Shown in pieces: positions 44,311 through 54,062 of a stretch of 64,000 nt of DNA. The DNA lies in NCBI GenBank assembly GCA_964354855.1, contig CAYHBO010000002.1:1-64000 (forward strand). Direction: 5' to 3'. Below the pieces are notes generated by a model. The model made no database searches, had not been told where the DNA came from, and saw only the letters and a program-made list of their open reading frames with translations. Both the position numbers and the translations under genes were made by a program. This stretch comes from CAYHBO01 sp964354855 (GTDB taxonomy: Bacteria > Babelota > Babeliae > Babelales > RVW-14). Numbering within the stretch: the stretch's first letter is position 1; every line of letters starts with the position of its first letter.

Positions 44311-46142
44311 CATTATTTGAATTTGTTAAAGCACGCCTTCCTATCCTTGATGTCATCTCTGAGCACGTCAAACTCAGGGCAATGGGTAGTTATTTCAAAG
44401 GTCCATGTCCATTCCATTCTGAAAAAGACGCTTCTTTTACCGTGAGTCCTGACCGGCAAATTTTTTATTGCTTTGGGTGTCAGGCAACCGGTGACGTTAT
44501 TGGGTTTTTTGCACGACTTGAGCATATTTCTCAGATAGAAGCAGTTAAGCTTCTTGTTGAGCATTATAGTCTTGAATTGCCGCCTGAAGTGCAAAAATCG
44601 GCAATGAAAGAAATGAAGGATTTTGAAAAAAAAGATCAGCATAACAATCTTTGCCAGAAGGTTGCTGGATGGGCTCATGTGCAACTTGTAAAAGCACCTC
44701 GAGCACAGAAATATCTGATTGAACGTGGTATTACACAGTCTACTATTGATAAATTTATGCTTGGCTATTTTCCTGGTGGTTCTGCTCATGTAGATCAGCT
44801 CGTGAAAGAAATGAGTTATCAAGGAGTTTTGCTTAAAGATTTACTGGAATCTGGAGTACTGCTGGAAGGTAAAAATCATCTGTTTTCTCCGTGGGAAGAG
44901 CGCATTATTTTTCCGATTAAAAATTCTTTGGGAAGCTACTGTGGCTTTGGAGGGCGTGTTTTTCAGCAGAACGATGATCGTGCCAAGTACATTAACAGTC
45001 GAGAATCAGATTGGTTTTTAAAGGGTAAGTTGCTCTTTGGCTTTGATAGCGCAAAGAAAGCGATCCAACAGAAAGAATCTGTTTTTATGGTTGAAGGGTA
45101 CATGGACTGTATCGCCATGGCTCAGTATGGGTATGAAAATACCGTTGCAACATTAGGAACCGCTTGTACGCTTGAACATCTTAAACTTTTGGGGCGACAA
45201 GCTGCTACCATTTATCTTTTGTATGATGGTGATAAAGCAGGCCAGAACGCGCTTTTGCGTATTGCTCAACTCTGCTGGCAGGTGAGTGCCGATATGAAGG
45301 TGATTGTGTTGCCTAATGATCACGATCCAGCATCATTTTTGATTCAAGGACATGACCTTAACCCGTTAGTTGCCGAAGCGCAGGATCTTTTTAATTTCTT
45401 TATAGACCAGGTTGCAGAAGGTTTTCTTGATAAGCCATTGTCTAAAAAACTTGTGCTTGCTGAAAAAATTATTGAGGTGTTACTTGGGATTCAAGATATT
45501 TTCAAACAGGAACTTTTACTTCATCAGGCAGCACAGACAATGCAGGTGCCGTTTGATGCGTTAAAACGTTTACTGGTCGAACAACGCAGAAAAAAAGAAG
45601 CAAAGAAAAATAGTGATTATACCCCTAGATCTAACGGGGGTTCTTCTGAGCTGGCCGGGGTGGCGGTGGTTGCTGAACAAGGTGAGAAGAACCTTGAAAA
45701 AACCGAGATATCTTTATTAGAACAAAAAATTTTTTCTGTTATACTCAACAGTCTTGATAATCAACATGTGCTAAAAGTTGACGATTGGGTTATCCCTTAT
45801 TTGTCAGATTCATTACAGCATTTGTTGATTACCTTGAACGAATACCTTCATCTACCCGATCTGTCTATGCCCGAACGATATCGTAGCTTCTTGGATTCAC
45901 TTGCCCAGGGCGAGCGTAATGTGGTGGTAAAAATGAGCCTGATGGCTGATCAAAGCCCTACACAGGGAATACTTGATGACTTGATAACGCAATTTTTCAA
46001 AAACCATTGGAAGCAAATGATGCGGGATATGAGGGATCAGATGAAGAAAGCAGAAGAAAAAGCTGATGTTGAAGCGGTGAAAGTTTTATTTGGGAAGATA
46101 ACGGAACTCAAACAGCGTATGCTGAGCAGGGGGCTTATATGA
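44307..46142 (+). CDS. dnaG: DNA primase DnaG
   Basis: Makes RNA primers at the replication fork. The 611-residue protein has the CHC2 zinc finger (CPFHSEKDASF...FYCFGC), the TOPRIM core with VFMVEGYMDCIAMAQYGY and the metal-binding YLLYDGDKAGQNALLR, and a C-terminal DnaB-interacting helical region. It starts in an ATGA overlap with lgt and ends in an ATGA overlap with rpoD, so replication priming and the main sigma factor share one transcript, as in the classic macromolecular synthesis operon, here without rpsU. Confidence 0.95.
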   Translation: MTLFEFVKARLPILDVISEHVKLRAMGSYFKGPCPFHSEKDASFTVSPDRQIFYCFGCQATGDVIGFFARLEHISQIEAVKLLVEHYSLELPPEVQKSAMKEMKDFEKKDQHNNLCQKVAGWAHVQLVKAPRAQKYLIERGITQSTIDKFMLGYFPGGSAHVDQLVKEMSYQGVLLKDLLESGVLLEGKNHLFSPWEERIIFPIKNSLGSYCGFGGRVFQQNDDRAKYINSRESDWFLKGKLLFGFDSAKKAIQQKESVFMVEGYMDCIAMAQYGYENTVATLGTACTLEHLKLLGRQAATIYLLYDGDKAGQNALLRIAQLCWQVSADMKVIVLPNDHDPASFLIQGHDLNPLVAEAQDLFNFFIDQVAEGFLDKPLSKKLVLAEKIIEVLLGIQDIFKQELLLHQAAQTMQVPFDALKRLLVEQRRKKEAKKNSDYTPRSNGGSSELAGVAVVAEQGEKNLEKTEISLLEQKIFSVILNSLDNQHVLKVDDWVIPYLSDSLQHLLITLNEYLHLPDLSMPERYRSFLDSLAQGERNVVVKMSLMADQSPTQGILDDLITQFFKNHWKQMMRDMRDQMKKAEEKADVEAVKVLFGKITELKQRMLSRGLI

Positions 46143-48703
46143 GAATTACGATGATGATGGCAACAAAAAAAAATATGCAAAAAAAGAGTGTAGTGAAGAA
46201 AAAAGCTGCTCCTAAAGCAAAAAAAGTTGTTGCGGCAGCTAAGAAGACTGTTGCTAAAAAGACTGTTGCTAAGAAAGTAATTACAAAAAAAGTAGCATCA
46301 AAATCCAAAGTAATCGTTAAAAAAGTAGTTGCTAAAAAAGCGGATGCAAAAACAGTTATAGGTAAAAAACTCGTTAAAAAAATTGTAAGCAAGCCGGTTA
46401 TAAAAAAAATTGTAAAACCTCCGAAAAAATCTGCTCTCAAAGCGGCTTCTGTAAGTGTTCCAAAAAAAATTGAAAAAAAAGTTGTTAAGCCTGTTCCTAA
46501 ACCAGTTGTTGCAAAAGTGGTGCCAGTAAAAAAAGCTGAAGTCGTTAAAGAAACGCCGGTTAAAAAAGCGGTGATTACTTCAGCTGTTCTGACAAAAAAA
46601 ACAGTTGGAGCTAAATCTTTAGGCGTAAAAGCTCCTCTTATAGGAGCGGTTGTCCCAGGTCTATCAGCATTAAAAGCAAGTAAAGAAGCGGTTCAAAAAC
46701 GCAACTCTGCTGCTCTGAAAAAATTAATTGGTGGCAAGAAAATTGGTATTGCGGTCAAAGGCAAAAAAGCTGTTGGTTTGCAGGAAGAGGCGGTGTCACT
46801 TAAGAGCCTTGAAAAGCAAGTTGATCTTCTTTTAGAGAGTGGTCGTAGTGAAGGTGTGTTGACCTATGAAAGTGTTATTCACTTCAGCCAAAAATATAAT
46901 CTAAAAGAAGAAGATCTTAATGAGTTACTTCAGATTTTTGAGAAAGAAAATATTGATTTAGTTTCCCAAGAAGATCTTCAAGCGGATTCGCGAGATTTTG
47001 AAAATTATTTTGAAGAAGACAGTGTTGCTTTTGATGGTGCTAAGAAGAAGCCTGATATTGAGTCATCACTTGATTCCGATGATATCGAAGAAGAAATTGA
47101 AGATGAAGAATCTGAACAGGATAAAGAAGTAGATCGTATCAAAGAAATCTTAGAACCGAGTCAATTGAATGATCCGGTTAAGCTTTATTTGCGTGAAATT
47201 GGAAAAATTCCGCTGCTTAACAAGCAAACAGAGCGTATTATTGCGAATAAAATTGCAACTGGAAAACGTGAATCTATCGAAGCAGTTGCACAGTTTCCAT
47301 TTACCGCAAAAGATCTTGCGCATCTAGAAGAACGTATTATGCAAGATCCAATGATTTTGAAAGACTTGGTTCAATTCTCTGATTTTGATGAAGATAATTC
47401 GCCAAAGTTTGAAGAAGAACGAGCACGACTTCTGAAGGCGATTGCTAATATCAAAGATGTTGTTGCGAATGAAGATAAAATTTATCGTTCTTACAAAGGG
47501 CAACTTGATTCTGAAGATAAAAAGCAAAAAATGCTTCAAGAAGTTGAAGAGAATAAGAAGCGCGTTATTAAAGCTGTTGAAGAGATTAAACTTTCTAATA
47601 AGCAAATCCGTAAATTTGGTAAGAAATTAGAAAAATTTTATCTTAAAATTCAAGAACGTTTTGATGATATAGCGGTTTGTGGTGAGAAATTAAAGTTTTA
47701 TGGAAATCTTAAAAATCCTTCTGAGGCTGATGTAGAGCAAATTGCGGAACTTGAAGAAGAAGTAAGAGCATCTCATAAGCTTATTAAAAAGATTGAAATT
47801 GAAGCTGGGTTAAGCAAAGAAAAGATTAAAAAACAATATCAAAAATTCATGGTTGCTCAAAAGAAGGACAAAGAGGCAAAGGATGATTTGGCTCGTGCAA
47901 ACCTTCGATTAGTGGTCAATATTGCTAAAAAATATATCAATCGTGGCTTACACTTCTTGGATTTGATTCAAGAGGGGAATATTGGGTTGCTTAAAGCGGT
48001 TGAAAAGTTTGAATTCGAACGAGGATTCAAATTTTCTACGTATGCTACCTGGTGGATACGTCAAGCGATTACTCGTGCTATTGCCGATCAATCTCGTACT
48101 ATCCGGGTTCCGGTGCATATGGTTGAGACATTGAGTAAAATTAATAAAATTACTCGTGCTTACATGCAAGAAGAAGGTCGTGAACCGACCTATACCGAAC
48201 TTTCAAAAGAATTAAATCTTGATGAAAAGAAGATTAAGAACATTATCAAAATTTCCAAAGAACCGATCTCATTCGAGACGCCGGTTGGTGATAGCGATGA
48301 TACGTATCTTAAAGATTTCATTGAAGATGAGAATGAATATACCCCGGTAGATGCGGTGGTTAATGATGATCTTAAAGAGCGAGTTCGTGAAATTTTAAAA
48401 ACGCTTACGCCACGAGAAGAAAAAGTATTGAAGATGCGTTTTGGTATCGATGTTGCTTCTGAGTACACGCTGGAAGAAGTTGGTAAAGATTTCTCAGTGA
48501 CCAGGGAGCGGATTAGACAAATTGAAGTTAAGGCGCTTCGTAAATTACGTCATCCATCACGAAGCAAAAAACTACAAAATTTCTTTGATAAAGAAATTGA
48601 TCTTGTAGCTATTGAAAATGGTATTACTGATGAAGGGCCTATGCCTGATGTTGATCATGATGCTGATGATGACGATATGGATTCAGATAGCGATTCAGAA
48701 TAA
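46139..48703 (+). CDS. rpoD: RNA polymerase sigma-70 factor with histone-H1-like N-terminal tail
   Basis: The housekeeping sigma factor. Region 1.1 begins near residue 221 (LKSLEKQVDLLLESG...GVLTYESVIHF), region 1.2 is NDPVKLYLREIGKIPLLNKQ, region 2 is NLRLVVNIAKKYINRGLHFLD...FSTYATWWIRQAITRAIADQ, region 3 is PVHMVETLSKINKITRAY, and region 4.2 is YTLEEVGKDFSVTRERIRQI. Before region 1.1 sits an extra tail of about 200 residues, made almost wholly of Lys, Ala, Val and Pro in short repeats (AKKTVAKKTVAKKV), like histone H1 or bacterial AlgP tails. The tail ends in an acidic Asp-rich region only at the far C-terminus. The start overlaps dnaG by 4 nt behind a GGGGG site. Confidence 0.95.
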   Translation: MRITMMMATKKNMQKKSVVKKKAAPKAKKVVAAAKKTVAKKTVAKKVITKKVASKSKVIVKKVVAKKADAKTVIGKKLVKKIVSKPVIKKIVKPPKKSALKAASVSVPKKIEKKVVKPVPKPVVAKVVPVKKAEVVKETPVKKAVITSAVLTKKTVGAKSLGVKAPLIGAVVPGLSALKASKEAVQKRNSAALKKLIGGKKIGIAVKGKKAVGLQEEAVSLKSLEKQVDLLLESGRSEGVLTYESVIHFSQKYNLKEEDLNELLQIFEKENIDLVSQEDLQADSRDFENYFEEDSVAFDGAKKKPDIESSLDSDDIEEEIEDEESEQDKEVDRIKEILEPSQLNDPVKLYLREIGKIPLLNKQTERIIANKIATGKRESIEAVAQFPFTAKDLAHLEERIMQDPMILKDLVQFSDFDEDNSPKFEEERARLLKAIANIKDVVANEDKIYRSYKGQLDSEDKKQKMLQEVEENKKRVIKAVEEIKLSNKQIRKFGKKLEKFYLKIQERFDDIAVCGEKLKFYGNLKNPSEADVEQIAELEEEVRASHKLIKKIEIEAGLSKEKIKKQYQKFMVAQKKDKEAKDDLARANLRLVVNIAKKYINRGLHFLDLIQEGNIGLLKAVEKFEFERGFKFSTYATWWIRQAITRAIADQSRTIRVPVHMVETLSKINKITRAYMQEEGREPTYTELSKELNLDEKKIKNIIKISKEPISFETPVGDSDDTYLKDFIEDENEYTPVDAVVNDDLKERVREILKTLTPREEKVLKMRFGIDVASEYTLEEVGKDFSVTRERIRQIEVKALRKLRHPSRSKKLQNFFDKEIDLVAIENGITDEGPMPDVDHDADDDDMDSDSDSE

Positions 48704-48714
48704 AACTTGTACGT

Positions 48715-49857
48715 ATGAAAATACTTTATGTTATCACGAGTTTGAAGATGGGCGGTGCCGAAGCCGCCCTTTTTAATTTCCTACGTTATTCCATAAAAAA
48801 ATATGATACGCAGCATATTGTTGCCTATATGCATGATGGTCCATTTGTACAAAAGATTCGTGATCTTGGTATACCTGCTTACCATGTAGATGGATGGTTA
48901 CTTTCGTGTGATCTGGGGACTTATGTTAAGCTTTCTTGTCTTATTCAGTCATTAAACCCTGATATTTTACATACATCGCTTTGGGCAGCAAATATTCTTG
49001 GGCGGGTGCTAGCTCATTGTTTTGCATTGCCATTGATCAGTGAAATTCATGGCGATTGTCGTTACGTATCAGCCTCATGGAAAAATTGGCTGGATGCGCA
49101 GACATTATCAGGTACAAAAAACCAAAAAATAATTGCGGTTGCTGATGGTGTGTATAATGCATACCTAAAAACAGTTATTGGGGCGATTAAAAATTCTAAT
49201 ACTCGTAAGCGCGTTTCTAATCAACTTATTACCATTAAAAATGGCATTGATGTTACTGGCTTTCGCAATGCTGCAATAGGAAATCCATTATCACGCGTAG
49301 ATATCGGGTTACAGGATAGTGATTTTGTGATTGGTTCGGTAGGGCGCTTGGAATCCATTAAATCGTATGATCTTTTGTTACGAGCTTTTGCTCTGGTAAA
49401 AACTAAAGAGATGAAGTTGTGTTTAGTTGGAGATGGTAGTGAGCGTCGTAAGCTTGAAGCACTGGCTGATAGCTTACAGATTCGCGATGCTGTTATCTTT
49501 GTTGGCCAGCGAACCGATGTCTATCGATTTTATCCATTGTTTGATTGTTTTGCATTGTCATCACAGACTGAGGGGCTTTCATTAGCGCTGTTAGAAGCGT
49601 TAGCTTTTGGCTTACCGGTGATTACAACAAGTCAAAACAAGCAGTATGAAGTGCTTGTTGATGGGGTTAACGGATTATTGGTCTCGGTGAATGATCTTTA
49701 TGCTTATGTTGCAGCAATAAAAAAATTATATGAAAATGCTGAGCTTTGTGAGCATATGCATCATGCAAACCTGAAACTCATCGAGAGCTTTGATCTTGGC
49801 TTAGTAGTCGATCAATATCAAAAACTATATCGGGAATTATGCCTTAAGCATAATTGA
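48715..49857 (+). CDS. Glycosyltransferase family 4
   Basis: A 380-residue GT-B enzyme transferring a sugar from a nucleotide donor. The N-terminus KILYVITSLKMGGAEAALFN has the GG-A acceptor-side motif. The C-terminal half has GSVGRLESIKSYDLLLRAF, LVGDGSERRKLEALA, VIFVGQRTDV and the donor-binding E-x7-E (EGLSLALLEALAFGLPVI). It has no membrane segment and probably works on the inner leaflet in surface glycan synthesis. It starts 11 nt after rpoD and overlaps the convergent AAA gene by 21 nt. Confidence 0.88.
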   Translation: MKILYVITSLKMGGAEAALFNFLRYSIKKYDTQHIVAYMHDGPFVQKIRDLGIPAYHVDGWLLSCDLGTYVKLSCLIQSLNPDILHTSLWAANILGRVLAHCFALPLISEIHGDCRYVSASWKNWLDAQTLSGTKNQKIIAVADGVYNAYLKTVIGAIKNSNTRKRVSNQLITIKNGIDVTGFRNAAIGNPLSRVDIGLQDSDFVIGSVGRLESIKSYDLLLRAFALVKTKEMKLCLVGDGSERRKLEALADSLQIRDAVIFVGQRTDVYRFYPLFDCFALSSQTEGLSLALLEALAFGLPVITTSQNKQYEVLVDGVNGLLVSVNDLYAYVAAIKKLYENAELCEHMHHANLKLIESFDLGLVVDQYQKLYRELCLKHN

Positions 49858-50952
49858 TCGTTGCTTAGGTTGTTTTCGTTCACTTACTACTTTTTGTAAT
49901 GCTACGTTGAGATATTGTTCTGTAACATCGGAAGCTTTTTCTTGTGCGGCTTGAAATGCTGCCATGTTAAAGATATTTTTTATATCTCCAGCGCCAAGAC
50001 CTTCAGTTTCTTGTGCCATCTTCTTAAGCCATACGTCTGAGACTTGGATCTTTGGTTTTGTTGTCTGTAAATGTTTTGCAATAGTGTAACGACCTGAAAC
50101 ATCAGGGAGCGGTACTTTTATATGACGATCAAAACGACCGGCTCGAAGTAATGCAGGATCAAGACATTCTTTGCAGTTGGTAGCAGCAAGAATAAAAATA
50201 CCCTCTGAATCCTTAAACCCATCCATTTTGCATAAGAGCTGATTAATGGTTTGTCGGCGAAGATCCCCATCTTGACCACTGGTTCTTGAGCCAATGGCAT
50301 CAATTTCATCAATGAAAATGATTGCAGGCTTATGTTTACTTGCATTGTCAAAGAGCTCTCGAATACGATGAGCTCCAACACCAATATACTGATCTTCAAA
50401 ATCTGTTGCGGATGCTTCAAAGAATGCACAGCCGGCTTCATGAGCCATTGCTTTGGCGATCATTGTTTTTCCGCTACCAGGAGGGCCTTCTAGAAGAATT
50501 CCTTTGGGGAGTTTTGCGCCAAATTTTTTGTAAGATTCCGGATGTTTAATGCAATCTATGACTTGTTTTATATCGTTAATTACATTTTCTAGGCCGATGA
50601 TATCTGACATTTTTACCGGGGTTGAATCGGTGGATTTGTAGAGTTTATTTTTTTGATTCTGTTCGTTGGGTTCTGCTGAGGTTGTTTTCTGTGGTGGATA
50701 TAATAATCTATAGAGCTCTAAACCATAGATTCCCCCAATTATACAACCTGCAGCTCCACCTAAGTGAAATATTCTTTTATCACTGAATTTTTTTTGAGTG
50801 AATGAGTATCCGGTTATGTACCCAATGATGCCCCCAGCAGCGATACTTGCTATTTCTCCAAATGAAGGAATTGTTTGTGTGGTAATTGGCGTTGTACTGT
50901 TGAGGACGAGAGATAGAAGCAGTATTTTACTTATTCTTTTGATGATTACCAT
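49837..50952 (-). CDS. Membrane AAA ATPase, FtsH-like without protease domain
   Basis: A 371-residue protein: a signal-type N-terminus (ISKILLLSLVLNSTTPI), two Gly-rich helices (EIASIAAGGIIGYITGYSF and LGGAAGCIIGGIYGLELYRLL), a linker, then an AAA module most like FtsH: GIIGLENVINDIKQVIDC-type entry, Walker A GPPGSGKT, pore loop YIGVGAHRIRELF, Walker B AIIFIDEIDAIG, the ATNCKECLDPALLRAGRFDRHI arginine region and the helical lid. It stops there, so the zinc-protease domain (HExxH) of FtsH is missing. It could be an unfoldase or assembly factor working with another protein. Confidence 0.82.
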   Translation of the reverse strand: MVIIKRISKILLLSLVLNSTTPITTQTIPSFGEIASIAAGGIIGYITGYSFTQKKFSDKRIFHLGGAAGCIIGGIYGLELYRLLYPPQKTTSAEPNEQNQKNKLYKSTDSTPVKMSDIIGLENVINDIKQVIDCIKHPESYKKFGAKLPKGILLEGPPGSGKTMIAKAMAHEAGCAFFEASATDFEDQYIGVGAHRIRELFDNASKHKPAIIFIDEIDAIGSRTSGQDGDLRRQTINQLLCKMDGFKDSEGIFILAATNCKECLDPALLRAGRFDRHIKVPLPDVSGRYTIAKHLQTTKPKIQVSDVWLKKMAQETEGLGAGDIKNIFNMAAFQAAQEKASDVTEQYLNVALQKVVSERKQPKQRSIMLKA

Positions 50953-51082
50953 AGTCCCCCCCGGGAAAGATTAAATTTTTTCTATATGAAATTATAATCA
51001 TACTTCAGAGATTATCTGATGATCTAGGGTACCATGAGAGGGGGAAGGCCGTCAAAAGCCCTTATTAACAAGGGATTACTGC

Positions 51083-53857
51083 TTATTTTACTTCTCGTAA
51101 TGTTAGCATATTAAAGATTGCTTTTTGCTTTAGATCTTCAGGGTTACGCTCAGAATTATACTGTGCTACTTGCAATGGAGTAAAGTTGCCACATTTTCCG
51201 TCGATACCAGTTTTTGCGCCGCAGCTTAATAGTATTTCTGTTGCTTGATCATCACCAAAAGTAATTGCAGAATAAAGAGCAGTTACGGGGTACTCTCCGT
51301 TGTCATCTTTATACATGACAATGGTGTTGATTAATCGTTCTGTAAAAGCACGAGGTCTTTTTGTAACCGGATCAATAAGAAGTCTTTGGATAAATGGATG
51401 ACGCCTGTTTTCTAAAGCAAGAAGTAGAGCATTTTTGCCTTGGTAAAGCTCTGTTTCTGGGTTCGCACCATGAGCTAATAAATAATCAATAAGCTCTGGC
51501 TTGTTCCAGATTGCTGCAGCGCAAAGGTCTGGGCAGGTTGGCTTTGTTCTGTTGATAGACATGTGTTGCATGCTTTTAGATAGTTCATCTATGGTTGGCT
51601 TGAAGATAATTTTTTCAAACTGATTTTTAAATCCGAGCTTATCAGCAAGTGTACGAGGCGTTTCTTCTTGTTTGTCAATGACGACTACAGCATCAGGATT
51701 TGCATGACGATTCAAGAAAAGTTCGATGAGTTCAAGGTTTTTTGCTTGACATGTCAAATGTAGAGGGGTTAAGCCGGTACTTGTTGTGTAGTCTATAGAT
51801 TTAGGTTCTAAGGTAAGTAGTAGTTTTATAGTCTCTAATCTTCTTGGGTGTACTTTACTATCAGGGGTAAGAGATTTGAGTGCGGCGAGCGTTGCTACAT
51901 GAATGGGCATATGTCCATTATCGTTATAGTGTTTAGTTCTCCATGAAGCGTTTTCATAAGCATCATTAATACATTCTACTTTTCCTAAGGCTGCTACGGT
52001 GTGGAGTGGGGTACTTTTTGCTAAAGCTTTTGGAAGAATAGCTTGCTCATCGAGAAGCATGTCATTGTCTTCTGGTGAAAAATATCTGCAGTATTCTTTA
52101 AGGTGTGTAATAATCGCGTTAATAGTTGCAGCGAACTCTGTTGGTAATGTTGCAAGATCAGGAAGTTCGTGTTGTTCACTTGAATATTTTGTGAAATGAC
52201 ACTGTTCTGATCCAAGAATTTCCTCGACAATACGCATTGAAGTTTCATTTATATTTTCGGAAGCGATGCCTATCGCAAGTCCTAATGCGGTAAGTGGTAT
52301 TTTGTAAAATGTATTTTTTAGATGAATATCACTTCCATGATCTAATAAACAGCGTACAAAATCTAATTGTTGTAGTCTGATTGCCTTCTGTAATGGTGTA
52401 AATCCATGAGAGTCTTGGTAATCAAGGTAAGCGCCTAGATCAATTAAGGTCTTGAGATGTTCGACGGTAGCCCATTCAATAATGTAATGGAGGAGTGATA
52501 GGGTTTCGCGTTGTTCTTGAGTAGTTTCTGTAGCTGTTCGAGTTATAACATTAAAGGTATTGACCAACTCTCTTGGCGTTATGCTTAACGTTTCTGATGA
52601 GGTAATTATTGTGGTTTTAAGTTCTTCTGCTGATACTTGAGCATCAATTTTTTTTGTAATCTCGTCAAAGGTGTGTTTTCGGGCTCTTAGTGTGCTTGTT
52701 TGTATATTTTTGATTAGGTCGTCAATGTCACACTGCTGTGCTTTAGCTATGGTTCGTGGAGTATCACCATTAACGGCTACTGTATTAGAATTTGCGCCTA
52801 GACGTAAAAACAGTTCAACGAGTTCAATGTTTTTATTCCCACAGGCAAGGTGTAATGGTGTAAACCCATGAATTGTTTTGTAGTGAAGTGACGCAGGATC
52901 ACATTCAATAAGTAATTTGATAGTTTCAATAAATCTTGGGCGGATGTAGTTATGTACTTTTACAGAGTCACAAGCGGCAAGGGTTGCGACATGAATAGGG
53001 TTGTAACCCCCATTATTAAATGTTGTGTGATAGTCGGGACGATGTATGGTTACATGTTTAATACATTCTACTTTTCCAATAAAAGCCAAAGAGTGTAGCG
53101 GGGTATTGTTATCGATGCTATTTTCAGGGACTTCTACTTGACTCATTTTTTGAGTTTCAGTTAATTGATATTTACAAAGTGAACTACAATAATTCAGATG
53201 TTTTATAAGAGGGTCTATTTTTAAAAATAATTCTGTTTCTTTTTTTAATGGAGGAATCCCATGTTTTTTGTTAGTTGTTGTGGCACACATTTTTGATCCA
53301 AGAATTTCTAAGATAATTAGATGATTTTTTGTTGCTATAGCAAGGCCAACAGCGGTAAGGTCGCCATATTTTTCGGCGGCATAAATGTCACTTTCAGCAT
53401 CTAATAAACAGCAGACTTGCGGGAGTTTTTGAAGTTTGATTGCTTTGTTCAAAGGAGTAAGGTCATTAGAGTCTCTTGCTTCTAAGTTTGCTTTTAGTGA
53501 TATGAGTTTTTTAAGCTTTTCAACAGTACTGTGTTCTACCGCTTGATGGAGTAAAAAACTATATGCTAACATGATATTTTTTTTGTCATCTCTTCCAAAA
53601 TTTATCGATGAGTCAACGAGCTCTTTAATTGATATTTTTGCGTCTCGAGCTTTTGTTTTGATAATGCTGTCCAAGTCGTCTGCTGTTTTTGATGCATCTT
53701 TGAGTGTTGTTAAAATATCAGCCATGAGTTTGTCTCGTTGGCTTTTTATGATCTGAACAAGTGGAATGTCTCCTTGCATACTTATGAGCGTTGGCATTGG
53801 TAGATATGTGATGGTTAGCGCTAGGCATAGTTTGATTGATAATGTTATGAATTTCAT
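51083..53857 (-). CDS. Large secreted ankyrin-repeat protein with internal duplication
   Basis: A 924-residue protein starting at ATG 53857 (GGGGG upstream; the frame opens at 53869). It has a signal peptide (MKFITLSIKLCLALTITYL) and ankyrin repeats through most of its length. Residues about 85-395 and 430-760 are two copies of the same block: both contain TVE-LK-LI-L-A-L, then D-TPL-KAI-LQ, then LG-E-, then TPLH-(L/V)A-GKVECI, P-IHVATLAA and GLTPLHL-C--KN-ELIELFL. A third group of repeats follows at the C-terminus. Ankyrins bind proteins, and an exported one in a host-associated bacterium is a candidate effector. Confidence 0.82.
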   Translation of the reverse strand: MKFITLSIKLCLALTITYLPMPTLISMQGDIPLVQIIKSQRDKLMADILTTLKDASKTADDLDSIIKTKARDAKISIKELVDSSINFGRDDKKNIMLAYSFLLHQAVEHSTVEKLKKLISLKANLEARDSNDLTPLNKAIKLQKLPQVCCLLDAESDIYAAEKYGDLTAVGLAIATKNHLIILEILGSKMCATTTNKKHGIPPLKKETELFLKIDPLIKHLNYCSSLCKYQLTETQKMSQVEVPENSIDNNTPLHSLAFIGKVECIKHVTIHRPDYHTTFNNGGYNPIHVATLAACDSVKVHNYIRPRFIETIKLLIECDPASLHYKTIHGFTPLHLACGNKNIELVELFLRLGANSNTVAVNGDTPRTIAKAQQCDIDDLIKNIQTSTLRARKHTFDEITKKIDAQVSAEELKTTIITSSETLSITPRELVNTFNVITRTATETTQEQRETLSLLHYIIEWATVEHLKTLIDLGAYLDYQDSHGFTPLQKAIRLQQLDFVRCLLDHGSDIHLKNTFYKIPLTALGLAIGIASENINETSMRIVEEILGSEQCHFTKYSSEQHELPDLATLPTEFAATINAIITHLKEYCRYFSPEDNDMLLDEQAILPKALAKSTPLHTVAALGKVECINDAYENASWRTKHYNDNGHMPIHVATLAALKSLTPDSKVHPRRLETIKLLLTLEPKSIDYTTSTGLTPLHLTCQAKNLELIELFLNRHANPDAVVVIDKQEETPRTLADKLGFKNQFEKIIFKPTIDELSKSMQHMSINRTKPTCPDLCAAAIWNKPELIDYLLAHGANPETELYQGKNALLLALENRRHPFIQRLLIDPVTKRPRAFTERLINTIVMYKDDNGEYPVTALYSAITFGDDQATEILLSCGAKTGIDGKCGNFTPLQVAQYNSERNPEDLKQKAIFNMLTLREVK

Positions 53858-53998
53858 TAAAACCCCCATTTTTATTAGAGCATAAATTGATACAAGTTTT
53901 AGTAATTATATAATAATTAACTCTATATAAAAATTACTAAATGTCAATTTTGATAAAATTAAGATGTTTTTAATGAAAATGGCGATTTTTTTGAGAAA

Positions 53999-54048
53999 TT
54001 AAGAAGAAACAAAGACCGTACTTTTATACGGTCTTTGTTTCTTCTTAA
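53999..54048 (-). terminator. Long perfect hairpin, terminator after ankyrin gene
   Basis: TTAAGAAGAAACAAAGACCG... pairs exactly with its reverse complement over 22 bp around a 6-nt loop. It lies 15 nt past the stop of the 652-aa ankyrin gene and upstream of the larger ankyrin gene, so the two ankyrin genes are separate transcripts. Confidence 0.75.
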
Positions 54049-54062
54049 AACTGGAGGGCTGA

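Noticed and set aside
45618..45690. Possible further inverted repeat inside dnaG (short GGTTCTTCT/AGAAGAACC)
   Set aside because: Only 9 bp of pairing and no similarity to the three repeat families, so it is probably chance in a variable linker.
46135..46440. Hydrophobic 101-aa frame opposite the start of rpoD
   Set aside because: It is the antisense shadow of the Lys/Ala/Val-rich tail (AAA codons read as TTT), has no ribosome-binding site, and the sense frame is clearly the sigma factor.
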